64,000 nt of DNA from Aquella oligotrophica. Lineage in GTDB: Bacteria; Pseudomonadota; Gammaproteobacteria; Burkholderiales; UBA11063. Numbering within the stretch: position 1 is the first letter of the stretch; the number at the start of each line of letters is the position of its first letter. The position numbers and the translations under genes were made by a program. The notes under the pieces are model-generated. The model had not been told where the DNA came from and searched no databases. It was given only the letters and a program-made list of their open reading frames with translations. This document shows, one piece after another, positions 26,477 to 37,300 of the stretch. The DNA lies in NCBI RefSeq assembly GCF_002892535.1, contig NZ_CP024847.1:2170001-2234000 (forward strand). Direction: 5' to 3'.

Positions 26477-26812
26477 AAACCTAGATATACTACTTTAAAT
26501 AGTTTTATTAGAGTTTTTACGCCGAATTGTAATTGAAATGATTATTTTTGTCTATCAGCTATTTCTGCTGATTATACGCCTATTAAATGATAAAATGCAC
26601 CAATGAAGTAAACAGTGGGGAGTGAAATGTAAATAAGTTAGAGGTTTTAGATTACAATTAATTTTGATGAAATTAAGACAATAACCCTATGTTTAAACAA
26701 CTACTCCAAATCAAAAAAGATTCTATCTGACGCAGAATAGTGGTTAAGTAAAAGTAAATACAATATAATTACAAACACATAACTAGAATTATGAAGGTTA
26801 ATGATTTGCGAA

Positions 26813-26880
26813 TATTGTCATACCTGCATAGGCAGGTATCCATTTCAATGAATCCCCGGGTCTGTGCCCGAGGATAACAA
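26813..26880. repeat. Interspersed intergenic hairpin repeat
   Basis: The segment begins ATTGTCATACC. It contains a perfect 7-bp hairpin (TACCTGC-ATAG-GCAGGTA, 26821-26838) and then a second, nearly perfect GC-rich stem (CCCCGGG / CCCGAGG). It ends in GATAACAA, the approximate reverse complement of its TTGTCAT start. This layout is typical of non-coding miniature repeats. A degenerate right half lies at 7843-7874. Confidence 0.6.
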
Positions 26881-26920
26881 ATTGCTATGTATGAGTGACA
26901 GTTGCTTAATATGACAATAT

Positions 26921-26955
26921 AAAAAAGCCACCTCAACTTTACTGAGATGGCTTTT
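26921..26955 (-). terminator. Rho-independent terminator of the lectin gene
   Basis: On the minus strand the stem AGCCATCTCA / TGAGGTGGCT (one G-T wobble) with a 7-nt loop is followed by a run of T. It starts 18 bp beyond the stop codon of the 26973 gene. Confidence 0.8.
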
Positions 26956-26972
26956 CAAGGGGATTTCTTATT

Positions 26973-28214
26973 CTACCAGAAGCTAACCGCTGATTTAGTT
27001 ACTGACGGAGTGGTACTTTGTTTCTTGTAAGAATGTACTGTGTAACCACAAGTATTACCCAAACTACCATTTATTTCTTTCCATGCATCTGATTTACCCG
27101 GTACATCTTTAGCTGTTGTATCACCATTACATGCTACATAGCCTTTACCATTATAAGTTACAAACGGATGAATCTCTTTCGGTGAATATATTACCGGATA
27201 TTCGCCTGCTTTCCACTGACCAAAATCATAACTACCTTTTGGTGCCTCTACTTTTACAGACGTAGTCATCATTTGACTATCTCTTTTTTGATCACAGGTT
27301 AAGTTACCGTTATTATTTGATACTGTTGAGTCTTTTGCACACGAACTATAGTCCAATGTTGAAATAAAATTATATTTACCTTCAGAATTTTGACATTCCT
27401 GTTTAAGAGTTTTAGATTGATGCTCCCATCCTCTCACTCCTGCAGCGTCTCGGCAACTATTTCTATAACTACCTTGCGGTTTATTTTGTATATCATCAAG
27501 AGTCACAATTTTACCTTGTACTCTGTCAGTATCTATTATTTGTGAATTTGCTATCTTACTGCTTCCCATAGAACTAAAAGGATCAAAAGAATAGTATGTA
27601 TCAATCTTCAAGTAAGGCGATCCACCACCCTGTTCAAGTTGTATATCTACTAGTCCCCAAGATTTAGTTCCAACAAAAGGGCCATCATTCTCACCAGAAT
27701 AAATCTCATAATGGAAGTTGTAATAATCATAAGCATCTTCATCCATTGGATTATCAGGGTTGGAGGTTCCTAATTTCCACGAAGGGTTTCCACTATGTGG
27801 TGTCCACACCATAAAGGCAACTTGTTTATATTTACCTGAGTTTTGCCCGGATGTTATAGGGATATAAAGGTATACCATGCGTTTTGCACCTTTAGTGGTT
27901 AACGCAGTATGTAGTTGTACTGTAAAATTTGCTTTGTCATGTAATTTTAAAGCCCCATGACCAATGTAGTGCCATCTATCTTCATCAATTCTTCCATCTT
28001 TAACCCCACCACGATCGTTATCATAATAAAAAGTACTATTTGAATTATTCCTATACTGAATAGCAAATTCATCGTCATTTGAGAACATTGCACCATCTTG
28101 TTGATGAGTTGGATTATTAATATTATTTGTCACATTAACTGGGCTAGCAAAACTAGATGTTGCACATATTACCAAACCAGATAAAACCAATAATTTTTTA
28201 AGTGTGTTTTTCAT
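26973..28214 (-). CDS. Secreted lectin-like protein with CVNH and CBM5/12-type domains
   Basis: 413 residues. A Sec signal peptide (LLVLSGLVICATSSFA-SP) is followed by about 200 residues of unrecognised, probably beta-rich sequence. Residues about 245-310 resemble a cyanovirin-N homology domain: PQGSYRNSCRDA, LKQECQNSEGKYNFISTLDY and NNNGNLTCDQ, with Cys spacing as in CVNH. The C-terminal region (YDFGQWKAGEYPVIYSP, YNGKGYVACN, SDAWKEI) resembles a chitin-binding CBM5/12 module. It probably binds glycans outside the cell. Its own promoter carries the shared operator, and a strong terminator follows, so it is monocistronic. Confidence 0.8.
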   Translation of the reverse strand: MKNTLKKLLVLSGLVICATSSFASPVNVTNNINNPTHQQDGAMFSNDDEFAIQYRNNSNSTFYYDNDRGGVKDGRIDEDRWHYIGHGALKLHDKANFTVQLHTALTTKGAKRMVYLYIPITSGQNSGKYKQVAFMVWTPHSGNPSWKLGTSNPDNPMDEDAYDYYNFHYEIYSGENDGPFVGTKSWGLVDIQLEQGGGSPYLKIDTYYSFDPFSSMGSSKIANSQIIDTDRVQGKIVTLDDIQNKPQGSYRNSCRDAAGVRGWEHQSKTLKQECQNSEGKYNFISTLDYSSCAKDSTVSNNNGNLTCDQKRDSQMMTTSVKVEAPKGSYDFGQWKAGEYPVIYSPKEIHPFVTYNGKGYVACNGDTTAKDVPGKSDAWKEINGSLGNTCGYTVHSYKKQSTTPSVTKSAVSFW

Positions 28215-28284
28215 TTTAGTCCCCTTGAAATGAAAGTTAATTTCTTACTTTTTTGTTTTGAAGCTCTTCGCTTCCTATGACGTT

Positions 28285-28339
28285 ATATTAACAATTCATC
28301 CCAAGTGCTGAATATAGCCATCTAAGCAATCTAGCTATA
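28285..28339 (-). promoter_or_regulatory. Promoter with shared inverted-repeat operator (lectin gene)
   Basis: Minus strand: TATAGCT-N13-GGCTATA (28313-28339, one mismatch in the dyad), then exactly 22 bp to a TAATAT -10 box (28285-28290). The layout is the same as at 38113-38167 and 41129-41183. The operator covers the -35 side, as expected for an activator site. The predicted 5' leader is about 65 nt. Confidence 0.7.
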
Positions 28340-28550
28340 CGGATTTGCAATCTATCAATACAAATATCCAGACACAACAAAAATTGTTGCTTTCAAAGAA
28401 ATTATTAACTTTATACTTCCGGCTGCAAAAAATTAAGTAAAAATGAAATGGAAGGTCATTTATGAATAAGATTAAATTATTATTAGGGTAAGACAATTTT
28501 TTAGACTATTGCTTATTATCAAGAAATAATAGCTTTGATGATATTCATAG

Positions 28551-28578
28551 AAAAAGCCGCCCAATCAGAAATGGGCGG
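28551..28578 (-). terminator. Rho-independent terminator of the SerB-SerA gene
   Basis: Minus strand: CCGCCCA-N8-TGGGCGG followed by C and five T. It lies about 120 bp beyond the stop codon. Confidence 0.8.
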
Positions 28579-28700
28579 ACTTCAAGGAGAACTCAAGATA
28601 AACTTGATTTGTTAGCTCAAATACCGGAAGAAACAATATAGCCTAACCTTATATTGAGTAGAGAAATATATCATCAGGATTTCTGTTTTATCCGCAACAA

Positions 28701-30590
28701 TTAATATAATACTCGCGCGCGAATTGTACCTGGAATTTTTTTAAGATCATTGAGGACATTTTTGCCATATTCAACATTAATATCACTAATTACATATCCT
28801 ACTAGTTCATTGGTTTTAAGATATTGCCCAAGCACATTTGCAGAATGGTTTGCTAACACCTGATTGATTTGCGCCAAAATACCCGGTACATTTGAATGTA
28901 AATGGATCAAGCGGTGTGCCTGTTTTAGTTCTGGTAATTGAATATTTGGCAAATTAACGCTTTGTGTAGTATCACCAGTATTGACATAATTAATCATTCT
29001 TCTAGCTACAAATTCACCGATATTTAATTGCGCTTCTTCAGTACTACCACCAATATGTGGTGACAAAATTACATTATCAAAACCACGTAGCGGGTTTATA
29101 AATTCTTCCTGATTATTTTTTGGTTCGTATGGAAATACATCCACTGCCGCACCAAGTATTTTACCTGATTGCAACACTTTTACCATCGCATCAATATCTA
29201 CCACATGTCCACGACTGAGATTGATAAAAATCACCTTGTCTTTCATCAAACCAAACTCGTACTCACCAATAATATTTGCATTACTCTTACGTCCATCGAC
29301 GTGAAGAGTAACTACATCAGCAATTGATAGTAGTTCATCAAGAGTATCACATTTTTTTGCATTACCTAATTGAAGCTTTTCAATAACATCATAGTAATAT
29401 ACTTGCATCCCAAGTGACTCGGCTAAGACAGATAATTGAGAACCAATATTACCATAACCAACAATACCTAATTTCTTACCACGCAATTCATAGCAATTAT
29501 CCGCAGATTTGTCCCAAACACCTTTATGCATTTTGGTATTTTTGCTAACCACTTTACGCATTAACATGATAATTTCACCAATTACCATTTCAACTACGCT
29601 ACGGGTATTACTATAAGGTGCATTAAAGACACATACACCTTTTTTGGTAGCATAATCAAGGTCAATCTGATTAGTTCCGATACAAAATGCGCCAATCGAA
29701 ATTAGCCGTTCTGCGGCATCAAGTACCTTTTTGGTTACCATCGTTTTGGAACGAATACCTAAAATTGAAACATCTTTGATTTTTTCACATAATTCATCTT
29801 CACCCAAGCTACCTTTCATACATTCAACAGTATAGCCTTCGTCCTGAAGAAGCTTAATTCCATTCGGGTGAACATTTTCAAGTAATAATATTTTAATTCG
29901 ATTCCGTGGGTAGGAAATAGCTCGTGGTAGCTCGTGAATATAAAGAAGCTCATCAAAGCTTTTTATCTCGGCATCAGCTTTGGCAATTACAGCCTCGCGT
30001 GTAATATTTTCCGTAAATGCATAAAAAAGACTAGCAGCACCAGCTTCACGAATTTCATAATCGGTAATCCCATCACCAATCGCCCAAACATCACCTGTCA
30101 ATGCCAGATTTTTTACTACACTGACTTTACCTTTATCCTGACTTAGAGGGTTTGTGGTATCAAGTCCATTAACATTACCATTTTCATCATAAGTAAAGGT
30201 ATTGGCATAAACATGATTTTCAAGAATACCAAATTCTTTTACAACCGGAAGGATACATTCCTTAAAACCACTACTCACAATGTAAATATTACTTGCATGG
30301 TTTTTCAAAAATTCGCTATTCCGTTTAAATGACTGGGTAACTTTAGTTTTAAGTAAAGTAATCACTTGTTCAATATGTTTTTTATTTGCTCCAAGTAACT
30401 GAACTCGTTTATTTAAACTTTCACTTAGAGAGATTTTTCCTTCCATCCCAAGATTAGTTATAGAACGAATTTCTTCAATAACCTTTTCACTATCCGGATG
30501 ATTAGCTAGAGCAATTACCGCCAACTCATCCATTGCCTCAACCTGAACAAAAGTACTATCAAAATCAATAATAAAATATTTGTTATTCAC
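28701..30590 (-). CDS. Fused phosphoserine phosphatase (HAD) and D-3-phosphoglycerate dehydrogenase
   Basis: 629 residues. Residues 1 to about 225 are a SerB-like HAD phosphatase: D9-F-D11-S-T nucleophile motif, IVSSGFKE, and GDGITDYE. Residues about 230-550 are a SerA-type dehydrogenase with GIVGYGNIGSQ for NAD binding and HIGGSTEEAQ with the catalytic His. The C-terminal 75 residues are an ACT domain, normally the serine feedback site. The fusion joins the first and last steps of serine synthesis (3-phosphoglycerate to serine) and leaves only SerC separate. A Shine-Dalgarno (AGGA) precedes the ATG and a terminator follows. Confidence 0.9.
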   Translation of the reverse strand: MNNKYFIIDFDSTFVQVEAMDELAVIALANHPDSEKVIEEIRSITNLGMEGKISLSESLNKRVQLLGANKKHIEQVITLLKTKVTQSFKRNSEFLKNHASNIYIVSSGFKECILPVVKEFGILENHVYANTFTYDENGNVNGLDTTNPLSQDKGKVSVVKNLALTGDVWAIGDGITDYEIREAGAASLFYAFTENITREAVIAKADAEIKSFDELLYIHELPRAISYPRNRIKILLLENVHPNGIKLLQDEGYTVECMKGSLGEDELCEKIKDVSILGIRSKTMVTKKVLDAAERLISIGAFCIGTNQIDLDYATKKGVCVFNAPYSNTRSVVEMVIGEIIMLMRKVVSKNTKMHKGVWDKSADNCYELRGKKLGIVGYGNIGSQLSVLAESLGMQVYYYDVIEKLQLGNAKKCDTLDELLSIADVVTLHVDGRKSNANIIGEYEFGLMKDKVIFINLSRGHVVDIDAMVKVLQSGKILGAAVDVFPYEPKNNQEEFINPLRGFDNVILSPHIGGSTEEAQLNIGEFVARRMINYVNTGDTTQSVNLPNIQLPELKQAHRLIHLHSNVPGILAQINQVLANHSANVLGQYLKTNELVGYVISDINVEYGKNVLNDLKKIPGTIRARVLY

Positions 30591-30659
30591 TTATCCTAAT
30601 CTTTCACAATAAAAAATATATTAAACAACTTACCATCTATAGAATCAATTATTAGTGGA

Positions 30660-31256
30660 TCATTTGGACGAGCCAACGATAGAATCTTTTAGACTTTTAT
30701 CGATTGGATTATCCCCAAGCCAGATTTTTAATAATGCGCTATAAAAATCAGCGCCACCACCGATCGAATCACCAAGCTTAGCACCATTTAAAAATACTTG
30801 GGTGCCAGTACCTGGGATATAACTAAGCCTGATTACATCATTTTCTTTGGTCTTACCCGCTCCCTTCATTGTCGCCTCAAGCTGGTCTATCTGCGGTTTT
30901 AATTTAGCAAGAACATCTTTGGAATTATTCGCGGCAAGACCTTCATTTAAGGCATCAGCAAAAGTATCCGCTGAAATAGTTCGTAACATATGAATCTCAA
31001 TCATTTCAGGGGTACTAACCTGTAGCAATGATTTAGCAGAATTAGATTTTTGTGGTACATAAAGTCCAAGCGTATAGACTTTTACCAGAAATTTGGTTCT
31101 AAGCCCAGCACCATTTAAAACTAGATCCGTTCCATTCACCTTGGTACTGGTTGCAAATTTTGTATCAGAAACAGTTACAAAATCTGAATCTGCTGCAAAA
31201 ATTGCTGGAACTATTAAAAAATGCCCCAAGATCATAGCTTGTAATAATTTACGCAT
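30660..31256 (-). CDS. Periplasmic chalcone isomerase-like protein
   Basis: 198 residues with a signal peptide (ILGHFLIVPAIFA-AD) and the chalcone-isomerase-like fold typical of bacterial periplasmic members: LVLNGAGLRTKFLVKVYTLGLYVP, an H-M-L-R-T segment, and a late SIGGGADFYSALLKIWLG. Such proteins have no proven flavonoid activity in bacteria, so the function is unknown. It starts 3 bp after the FAD/Fe-S dehydrogenase stop, with AAAGGA upstream, so the two form an operon. Confidence 0.85.
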   Translation of the reverse strand: MRKLLQAMILGHFLIVPAIFAADSDFVTVSDTKFATSTKVNGTDLVLNGAGLRTKFLVKVYTLGLYVPQKSNSAKSLLQVSTPEMIEIHMLRTISADTFADALNEGLAANNSKDVLAKLKPQIDQLEATMKGAGKTKENDVIRLSYIPGTGTQVFLNGAKLGDSIGGGADFYSALLKIWLGDNPIDKSLKDSIVGSSK

Positions 31257-31259
31257 GTT

Positions 31260-34142
31260 TTATCCTTTAAAATCACCAATTAGATTATTTAGAACCTCGA
31301 TTGGATGCTTTAATTTTATATCTGCAAGTTTATCAGCCTGACAACGACAAGAGAAGCCACTAGCCAGAGTAGTAACGCTGCTATCATCAGTAACAGTTTT
31401 TTTCCAGTTAAGCTCAAATAAACCACTAGAATTATTGGCGTTCTCAGCTAAATGCCCGTAAGTTCCTGCCATACCGCAACAGCCAAGATTCTTAACCTCA
31501 AGATTAATACCAACTTTAGCATAGGCTTTTTGCCAAAGAATAGCTTCTGCTGGAGCTAACGCCTGTTCCGTACAATGTGGCAATAATCGGTATTTACCAA
31601 TATCAGCCATCGCCTCAATCACCTTATCTTTAGTCAATAACTCAGCCAATTCAGCCAGAGTTAATACCTTACCAGCAAAGCTCGTTGCGAATTTGCGTAC
31701 TTCATCGCGAAACATTAATGCAATCGTATTTTCAAGACTAACAATAGGAATATTAAGCGCAAATAATGGATTAAATAGCTTAGCCAAACGCTCGGCATTA
31801 GCCTTGAATTTATCAATATAGCCAGCAACAATTAAGGCTTTACCACTAGTCTGTGGTTCAGTCAAATAAGGGATATAACCAGCTTTTTTGATAAATTCAG
31901 CACTAGATAATAAAATCTGAGTATCTATCGTACCAGTAAAGCTATCGGTAAATATTATCACCGCATTCGGTTCAAGCTTAGTCAATTGATTGGCATCGGT
32001 ATAATATTTTAAAGAGTGTTTTCTTGCAATATCTTCAAACGATAAATTAGCGGGTTCAGGAGAATTAATAATCCCAATTTTTTTTGCAATTCCAGTACGA
32101 TTTGCCAATTTCCATAAACCGCGCAGTTTATACGCAGTTGGTAAAATACCTTCAATATGTCCAAGCAAATAATCACGTAACTTACGCTTTTTATAATGCT
32201 TATGATAGTCATTTAGAAATGTAGTCCGTAGATCAGGGATACTTACTTGAGTTGGGCATTTACCACTACAGCCCTTACAACCAAGACAACCACTTAATGC
32301 AGCATAAGCCTCATCAGCAGCTAGTTTAGTTTGAATATCACTTGCGGTAGAAGATGATTTTTTACGTAGCCACTCTTTAACCAGCATCGCCCGACCTTTG
32401 GGTGAATGAATCCGATCTTTGGTTATCTTGTATGATGGGCACATTACATTATTTGGTTCTTTATTAAAGCATGCTCCATTACCATTACAGATCATGGCAC
32501 TGGTGAATTGCTCTTGCGTAGCTAGTGGAATATGCTGGTCAAATTCACCACGCATAGGAACTGACTCGATTCTAATCAGTGGTTTTTCATCTGGAGAAGT
32601 TAATTTACCCGGATTAAAGCGGTTTTCCGGATCAAATAATTTTTTAATCTTACATAGCACCGGATATAAAACTGGTCCAAACACATCTGGTACAAATTCA
32701 CCACGATAGCCCTTGCCATGTTCACCCCAAAGAATCCCTTGGTATTTGTTAAGGAGTTTGATAACTAGCTCGGTAATCGGACGAATTTCTTCCCGATCTT
32801 CACTATTTTGCATATCAAGCGCTGGTCTAACATGAATACAACCAACATCAACATGTCCATACATTGCATAATTAAGTTTAAGCTGATTTAATTCATGTTC
32901 AAGATCGGCGACAAAATCGGCGAGATGCTCCGGTGGAACTATTGCATCTTCAACAAAGGCAACTGGTTTACGTTTACCCGGCATTTTACCCGCAAGACCA
33001 ACAGCTAAAGAACGAATTGACCAAAGCTGGGCGATTTGGGTATTATCTTCAATAACCACATAATTCGCCTGCTTTTCATCAAGTGCCGCAATAATCTTAC
33101 TGGTTTTAGCAGCTAACTCTTCTTTACTATCCGCAACAAATTCGACGAAGTTGGAAATATAATTCTTGCCTTCGGAGTTAAGCATTTTGGCAAGCTGTGG
33201 CCAATTTGGCAAAGTCTGGGCACTTTTCTGAACTTTTTCATCAATTGCTTCAATCGCTAGAGGAGAAAACTGGATCAAGAAATTAGCATCACGTAAGGCT
33301 TCGACAAAACTTGGATAGTGGACAACCATCAAGGTCTTAAATTTTGGTATTGCTAGCAATTTTAATTTTGCTAAGCCAACAACACCAAGCGTCCCCTCTG
33401 AGCCCGCAATCAGATAGTTTAAATCAAATTTTGAATTTTGATAGCATTGACGTATATTATAACCAGATAATGGACGTTTTAGTGGCGGAAATCTAGCTGT
33501 AATTTCATCTTGCAACGGAGTAAGTAAATCAGTAATCTTTGTAGTAAAGGAATTAAAAGTAGGATCGCTTGTTTTATCTTCTATCGTATTAAGAAGTGTC
33601 CCATCGGGCAGAAGCACCTTCAGTCCAAGAACATGATCCGCAGTTTTACCATAGATAAGAGAACCCTTACCAGCGGCATCAGTCGCAATCATCCCACCAA
33701 TTGTAGCACGATTAGAAGTAGAAACATTAGGCGCAAAAAATAAACCATGTGGCTGCAAAAAGCGATTTAAGTCATCAAGAATCACTCCCGGCTCGACCGT
33801 TACCGACATCGCTTCAGGATTAAATTCAACAATCCGATTCATGAATTTACTAAAATCAATCACGATACCATCGGTCAAGGATTGACCATTAGTACCAGTT
33901 CCACCGCCACGGGCACAAAAATGTAGCGCTTTAAAAGGCTCCTGATTGGATAGACTAATCAGCTTTTGCAAATCAGCAAAACTAGCTGGTATCGCAACAG
34001 CAGCGGGCATTACTTCATAAATACTATTATCCGTTGCATTTAATAATCGGGTTGGTTTATCAACATGAAACTCACCCACAAAGCCATTTTTAATTAGTAC
34101 GCTTTGCAGTAAACTAGCTAAATTTCCGACAGATGATTGCAT
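31260..34142 (-). CDS. FAD-linked oxidase with Fe-S domains (YdiJ-like, D-2-hydroxyacid dehydrogenase)
   Basis: 960 residues. An N-terminal FAD-binding domain of the vanillyl-alcohol-oxidase type (ARGGGTGTNGQSLTDG) is followed by the FAD-oxidase C domain (GHVDVGCIHVRP, EHGKGYRGE). Two Fe-S cysteine clusters come next (CNGNGACF...CPSY and CLGCKGCSGKCP), and a C-terminal CCG-type domain (LGCCGMAGTYGH). Order and length match E. coli YdiJ, a D-2-hydroxyglutarate dehydrogenase, and related D-lactate dehydrogenases. It probably feeds electrons to the respiratory chain. The exact substrate is not readable. Confidence 0.88.
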   Translation of the reverse strand: MQSSVGNLASLLQSVLIKNGFVGEFHVDKPTRLLNATDNSIYEVMPAAVAIPASFADLQKLISLSNQEPFKALHFCARGGGTGTNGQSLTDGIVIDFSKFMNRIVEFNPEAMSVTVEPGVILDDLNRFLQPHGLFFAPNVSTSNRATIGGMIATDAAGKGSLIYGKTADHVLGLKVLLPDGTLLNTIEDKTSDPTFNSFTTKITDLLTPLQDEITARFPPLKRPLSGYNIRQCYQNSKFDLNYLIAGSEGTLGVVGLAKLKLLAIPKFKTLMVVHYPSFVEALRDANFLIQFSPLAIEAIDEKVQKSAQTLPNWPQLAKMLNSEGKNYISNFVEFVADSKEELAAKTSKIIAALDEKQANYVVIEDNTQIAQLWSIRSLAVGLAGKMPGKRKPVAFVEDAIVPPEHLADFVADLEHELNQLKLNYAMYGHVDVGCIHVRPALDMQNSEDREEIRPITELVIKLLNKYQGILWGEHGKGYRGEFVPDVFGPVLYPVLCKIKKLFDPENRFNPGKLTSPDEKPLIRIESVPMRGEFDQHIPLATQEQFTSAMICNGNGACFNKEPNNVMCPSYKITKDRIHSPKGRAMLVKEWLRKKSSSTASDIQTKLAADEAYAALSGCLGCKGCSGKCPTQVSIPDLRTTFLNDYHKHYKKRKLRDYLLGHIEGILPTAYKLRGLWKLANRTGIAKKIGIINSPEPANLSFEDIARKHSLKYYTDANQLTKLEPNAVIIFTDSFTGTIDTQILLSSAEFIKKAGYIPYLTEPQTSGKALIVAGYIDKFKANAERLAKLFNPLFALNIPIVSLENTIALMFRDEVRKFATSFAGKVLTLAELAELLTKDKVIEAMADIGKYRLLPHCTEQALAPAEAILWQKAYAKVGINLEVKNLGCCGMAGTYGHLAENANNSSGLFELNWKKTVTDDSSVTTLASGFSCRCQADKLADIKLKHPIEVLNNLIGDFKG

Positions 34143-34341
34143 GGTATATTTATCTCATATTTTTGGTTACGCTCTAACTGCGTATTAATATAAAAAACTT
34201 TGTTAACCCGTTATTATAATATATATCAACCACCTTTAGCAGCGAATCCTTCTGCCATAATTAAACATTTTAACCTAGCTATTTTATTGCCTGAGTTTAA
34301 TTCACTTGCTGAGCACCGATTATTTCACATATATTTCTACA

Positions 34342-37300
34342 TTACTGCTGGGCACAGATTATCGCTTTTTTGTTTGAATTACATGCCTCAGAACTATAAG
34401 AGTATAAAAGCGTATTAGTTTTTGACGTAAGTCCAAAATAACCTTTAATTGCCGATCCAGAATAGCTCCAGTTATTACAAGCATCATTATTTGTAGTTCT
34501 CGCATTTGGGACATTCCAGTTACTATTAAGCCCTGTAAAAGCTGCACTATTACCAAGTGCTACAGTCGTGGTTAACTTACCGTTACTATCAGTAGTCCCA
34601 ACTTGAGTTAAACCACTACTAGAAACCGTACCATAATAAGTTATACTATTAAATAACACCCAATTTAGCCCAGGATATCTATTCAGACTCTTACCAGCCA
34701 AACCGCTGGCGGTGCTGGTAAATGTTCCAGCTCCTATCATGGCTTTATAGTAACCGCCATCATTAGGTTTTCCATTAGCAGTAAGATTACATAACTTATC
34801 TGCACCATCAAGTCCATCCGTACCACCACCTTCTGTCCGTAGATCACTGCTAAAGGTTGTCGTTGTAACATAAACCTTCAGTCCTGCCCTAAATCTGGTT
34901 AATTCTTCATAGCCTGTAGCATTAGGGTCTAATGCATTCCCGGAAGTATCTGTGATCTGGGATTTATTAATCATTACTCGATAATAACCACCATTTATCA
35001 ACTTATTTGAACCAGAAGAGTTATCTACTACCAGAATTATACTTTTCTCAGCAACATCACTCCGCCAACTATAGCTTATACCGACATCCGAATAGGATGA
35101 ATTATCTGCCGAATATTGCAATTTTGCAGCCGCTTTACTAATAAATTTAGCTAAATCAGCTTCTTTATCAAAAACCATTTTAGCAATAGTAACTGTAAGT
35201 GGCGATGGCAAAGAACTATTTCTTGTATATAAACTCACCGATGCATTATTGGTTATACCTGCATTATTTACCGGAAAATAGGACACCATCTTTGGTCCAT
35301 TATTTAATACATTTATTGTAAAATCAGGAACAAGCAAACCATTAGTAGCTACTCCAGTGATAGTATAAGTACCAGCTGCTACGTTACTGCCAATGCTAAT
35401 ACTAACTGGAACTCTTGTAGTACTAGCAGTAAAATTGATAGTTGCAGGGCTAACCGTTATACCTGTTGGAGCGGTTAATGTCACTGTTGTATTCTTGTTA
35501 ATCATCTTGACATTTGCCGCAATATACAAGCTTTCAGTATAAGTGTTATTCGGATAATAAACATTTTTACTAGGTGCATAAGCAATTTTGACACGTGGAT
35601 ATTCAACTAGTGGTGATAAGTATTGTGTGCCTGTCAGACGAGTACCACTTGTAGATACCTGCTCAGGATTTGAGACACTGCCATCAGTATTCAATTGTGC
35701 ACGATATACATTATTGGTCTGAGAGTTTCCATAATACAAGTAATCCATCCCACTGGTTGTCAATAGGGTTAACCCACTACCAGAAAGAATCTCAGGTACA
35801 GAAAATGAAATACAATCATTATTCAATAGCCCATTAGCAGGATTAAGTGAACAACGACGGATCATTGGGGTATTTGCTTCATTCTTAATAGTATAAAAAA
35901 TATACTTGACTGACCCTAAAGTTTTAATTACTGGAGAATAGACTGCTCGACCATATGTATCGACTGTTTCCGTACAGGCATCGAAATCCCCGGTACTCTG
36001 ATTCACGCTACAAACAGCTAAGAGAGTCTGTACCCCATTTGTTCTGGAGGTATAAGCATAATTACCACTAAGAACTATACTATAAAAACCGCTATTAATA
36101 TTTGAAAATTTAGCCGCTTGAGAGACACAACCAGAAAGACTACCGTTACTTTCATTAACCAAACATTTATTTATCATTCTTCCAGTAGCATACATTGCGA
36201 TATATAAATAGTTCTTTCCATTAATATTAGCTATGGTATTTTGAATATTTGTACCACTAACACCATTTAGAGGTAAGCCACTAGTTGACATCATACTGGC
36301 ACAATTAGAAAGTAAACCACTTTCGCTAGCATTACATTTAGCAAAGTTACTTTCCTGTATATTACCCAAATAGACATTTAGCACTCCATCATTCGACATA
36401 AAACTCGAAAAACCAAGAACACCACTATTATTAAGTACGGTACTATTATTATTGGAACCGCTAAGTCCGGTAATAGAACAATCGGTCAGACTTCTACCAT
36501 CATTAGTTAAATTACAGCGGGTAACTCCATTTTGTAAGTCTTTCGTCATTAGATAAACTACCCTAGTGTTAGCGCTATAATCCAGATTAATTGCATCACT
36601 AAGCACAGAGATTTTGCCTAAACCGGACACATCATTTGAGTCCAGATACTTCCCGCTAAAGTTTATTATCAAGTTTCCAGCTTCTGATTTTGATGGAGCA
36701 TATGTAACTTTTACTACGCAGCTAGTATTAGGTTCTAGACTCTGTGTACCATCCAGAGCACATGCGCTTGCTCCATAGCCGCTTACACTTACATTTGCAT
36801 TCTGGCTAGCTACCGAGGTAATATTGATTGAATCAATCTTTACCACACCAGTATTCTTTATTGTCAGGTAAGCATTACGTGATTCTCCAACCCAATTATT
36901 GCTAAAACTATCACCACTTAGCGTCAGCCCAAAGCCCGCTGCCCCGCTCTCAGCGAGATAGCTAACATTAAAACTGATAGCTTTATTTTGGTACACCTGC
37001 CCTGTAGTGCTTACCGTGTCATACATTACGGTTACACTGCCAAAACCGTTTACTTTACTGTTTGCAGTAATAGTAGCTGTACAGCTGCTATTAGCTGCTA
37101 TGGTAGCACAATTACCTGTATTAAACCCAAACGCTGGATTACTGGATGAAATGCGAATATTACTTATAGCTGTATATCCGTTATTTAGTAACTGTAAGGA
37201 TGTCCCAGTTACCCCGTCTGACTTTGGAATCACTACATTATTGACCGGAATAACAAGATTACCTACTGCGTTCATGATAACCGCAGCTGAAACTGTTGTC

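Larger units (their letters stand above)
26388..26972. other. Intergenic region with promoter, repeat element and terminator
   Basis: About 585 bp without a supported gene. From left to right it contains the putative promoter of the 23676 gene, an unassigned AT-rich stretch, the interspersed hairpin repeat (26813-26880) and the terminator of the 26973 gene. Confidence 0.7.
28215..28700. other. Intergenic region upstream of the lectin gene
   Basis: About 485 bp. It contains the shared-operator promoter of the lectin gene (28285-28339) and the terminator of the SerB-SerA gene (28551-28578). Short frames between them (for example near 28460) are too small and featureless to support. Confidence 0.7.
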
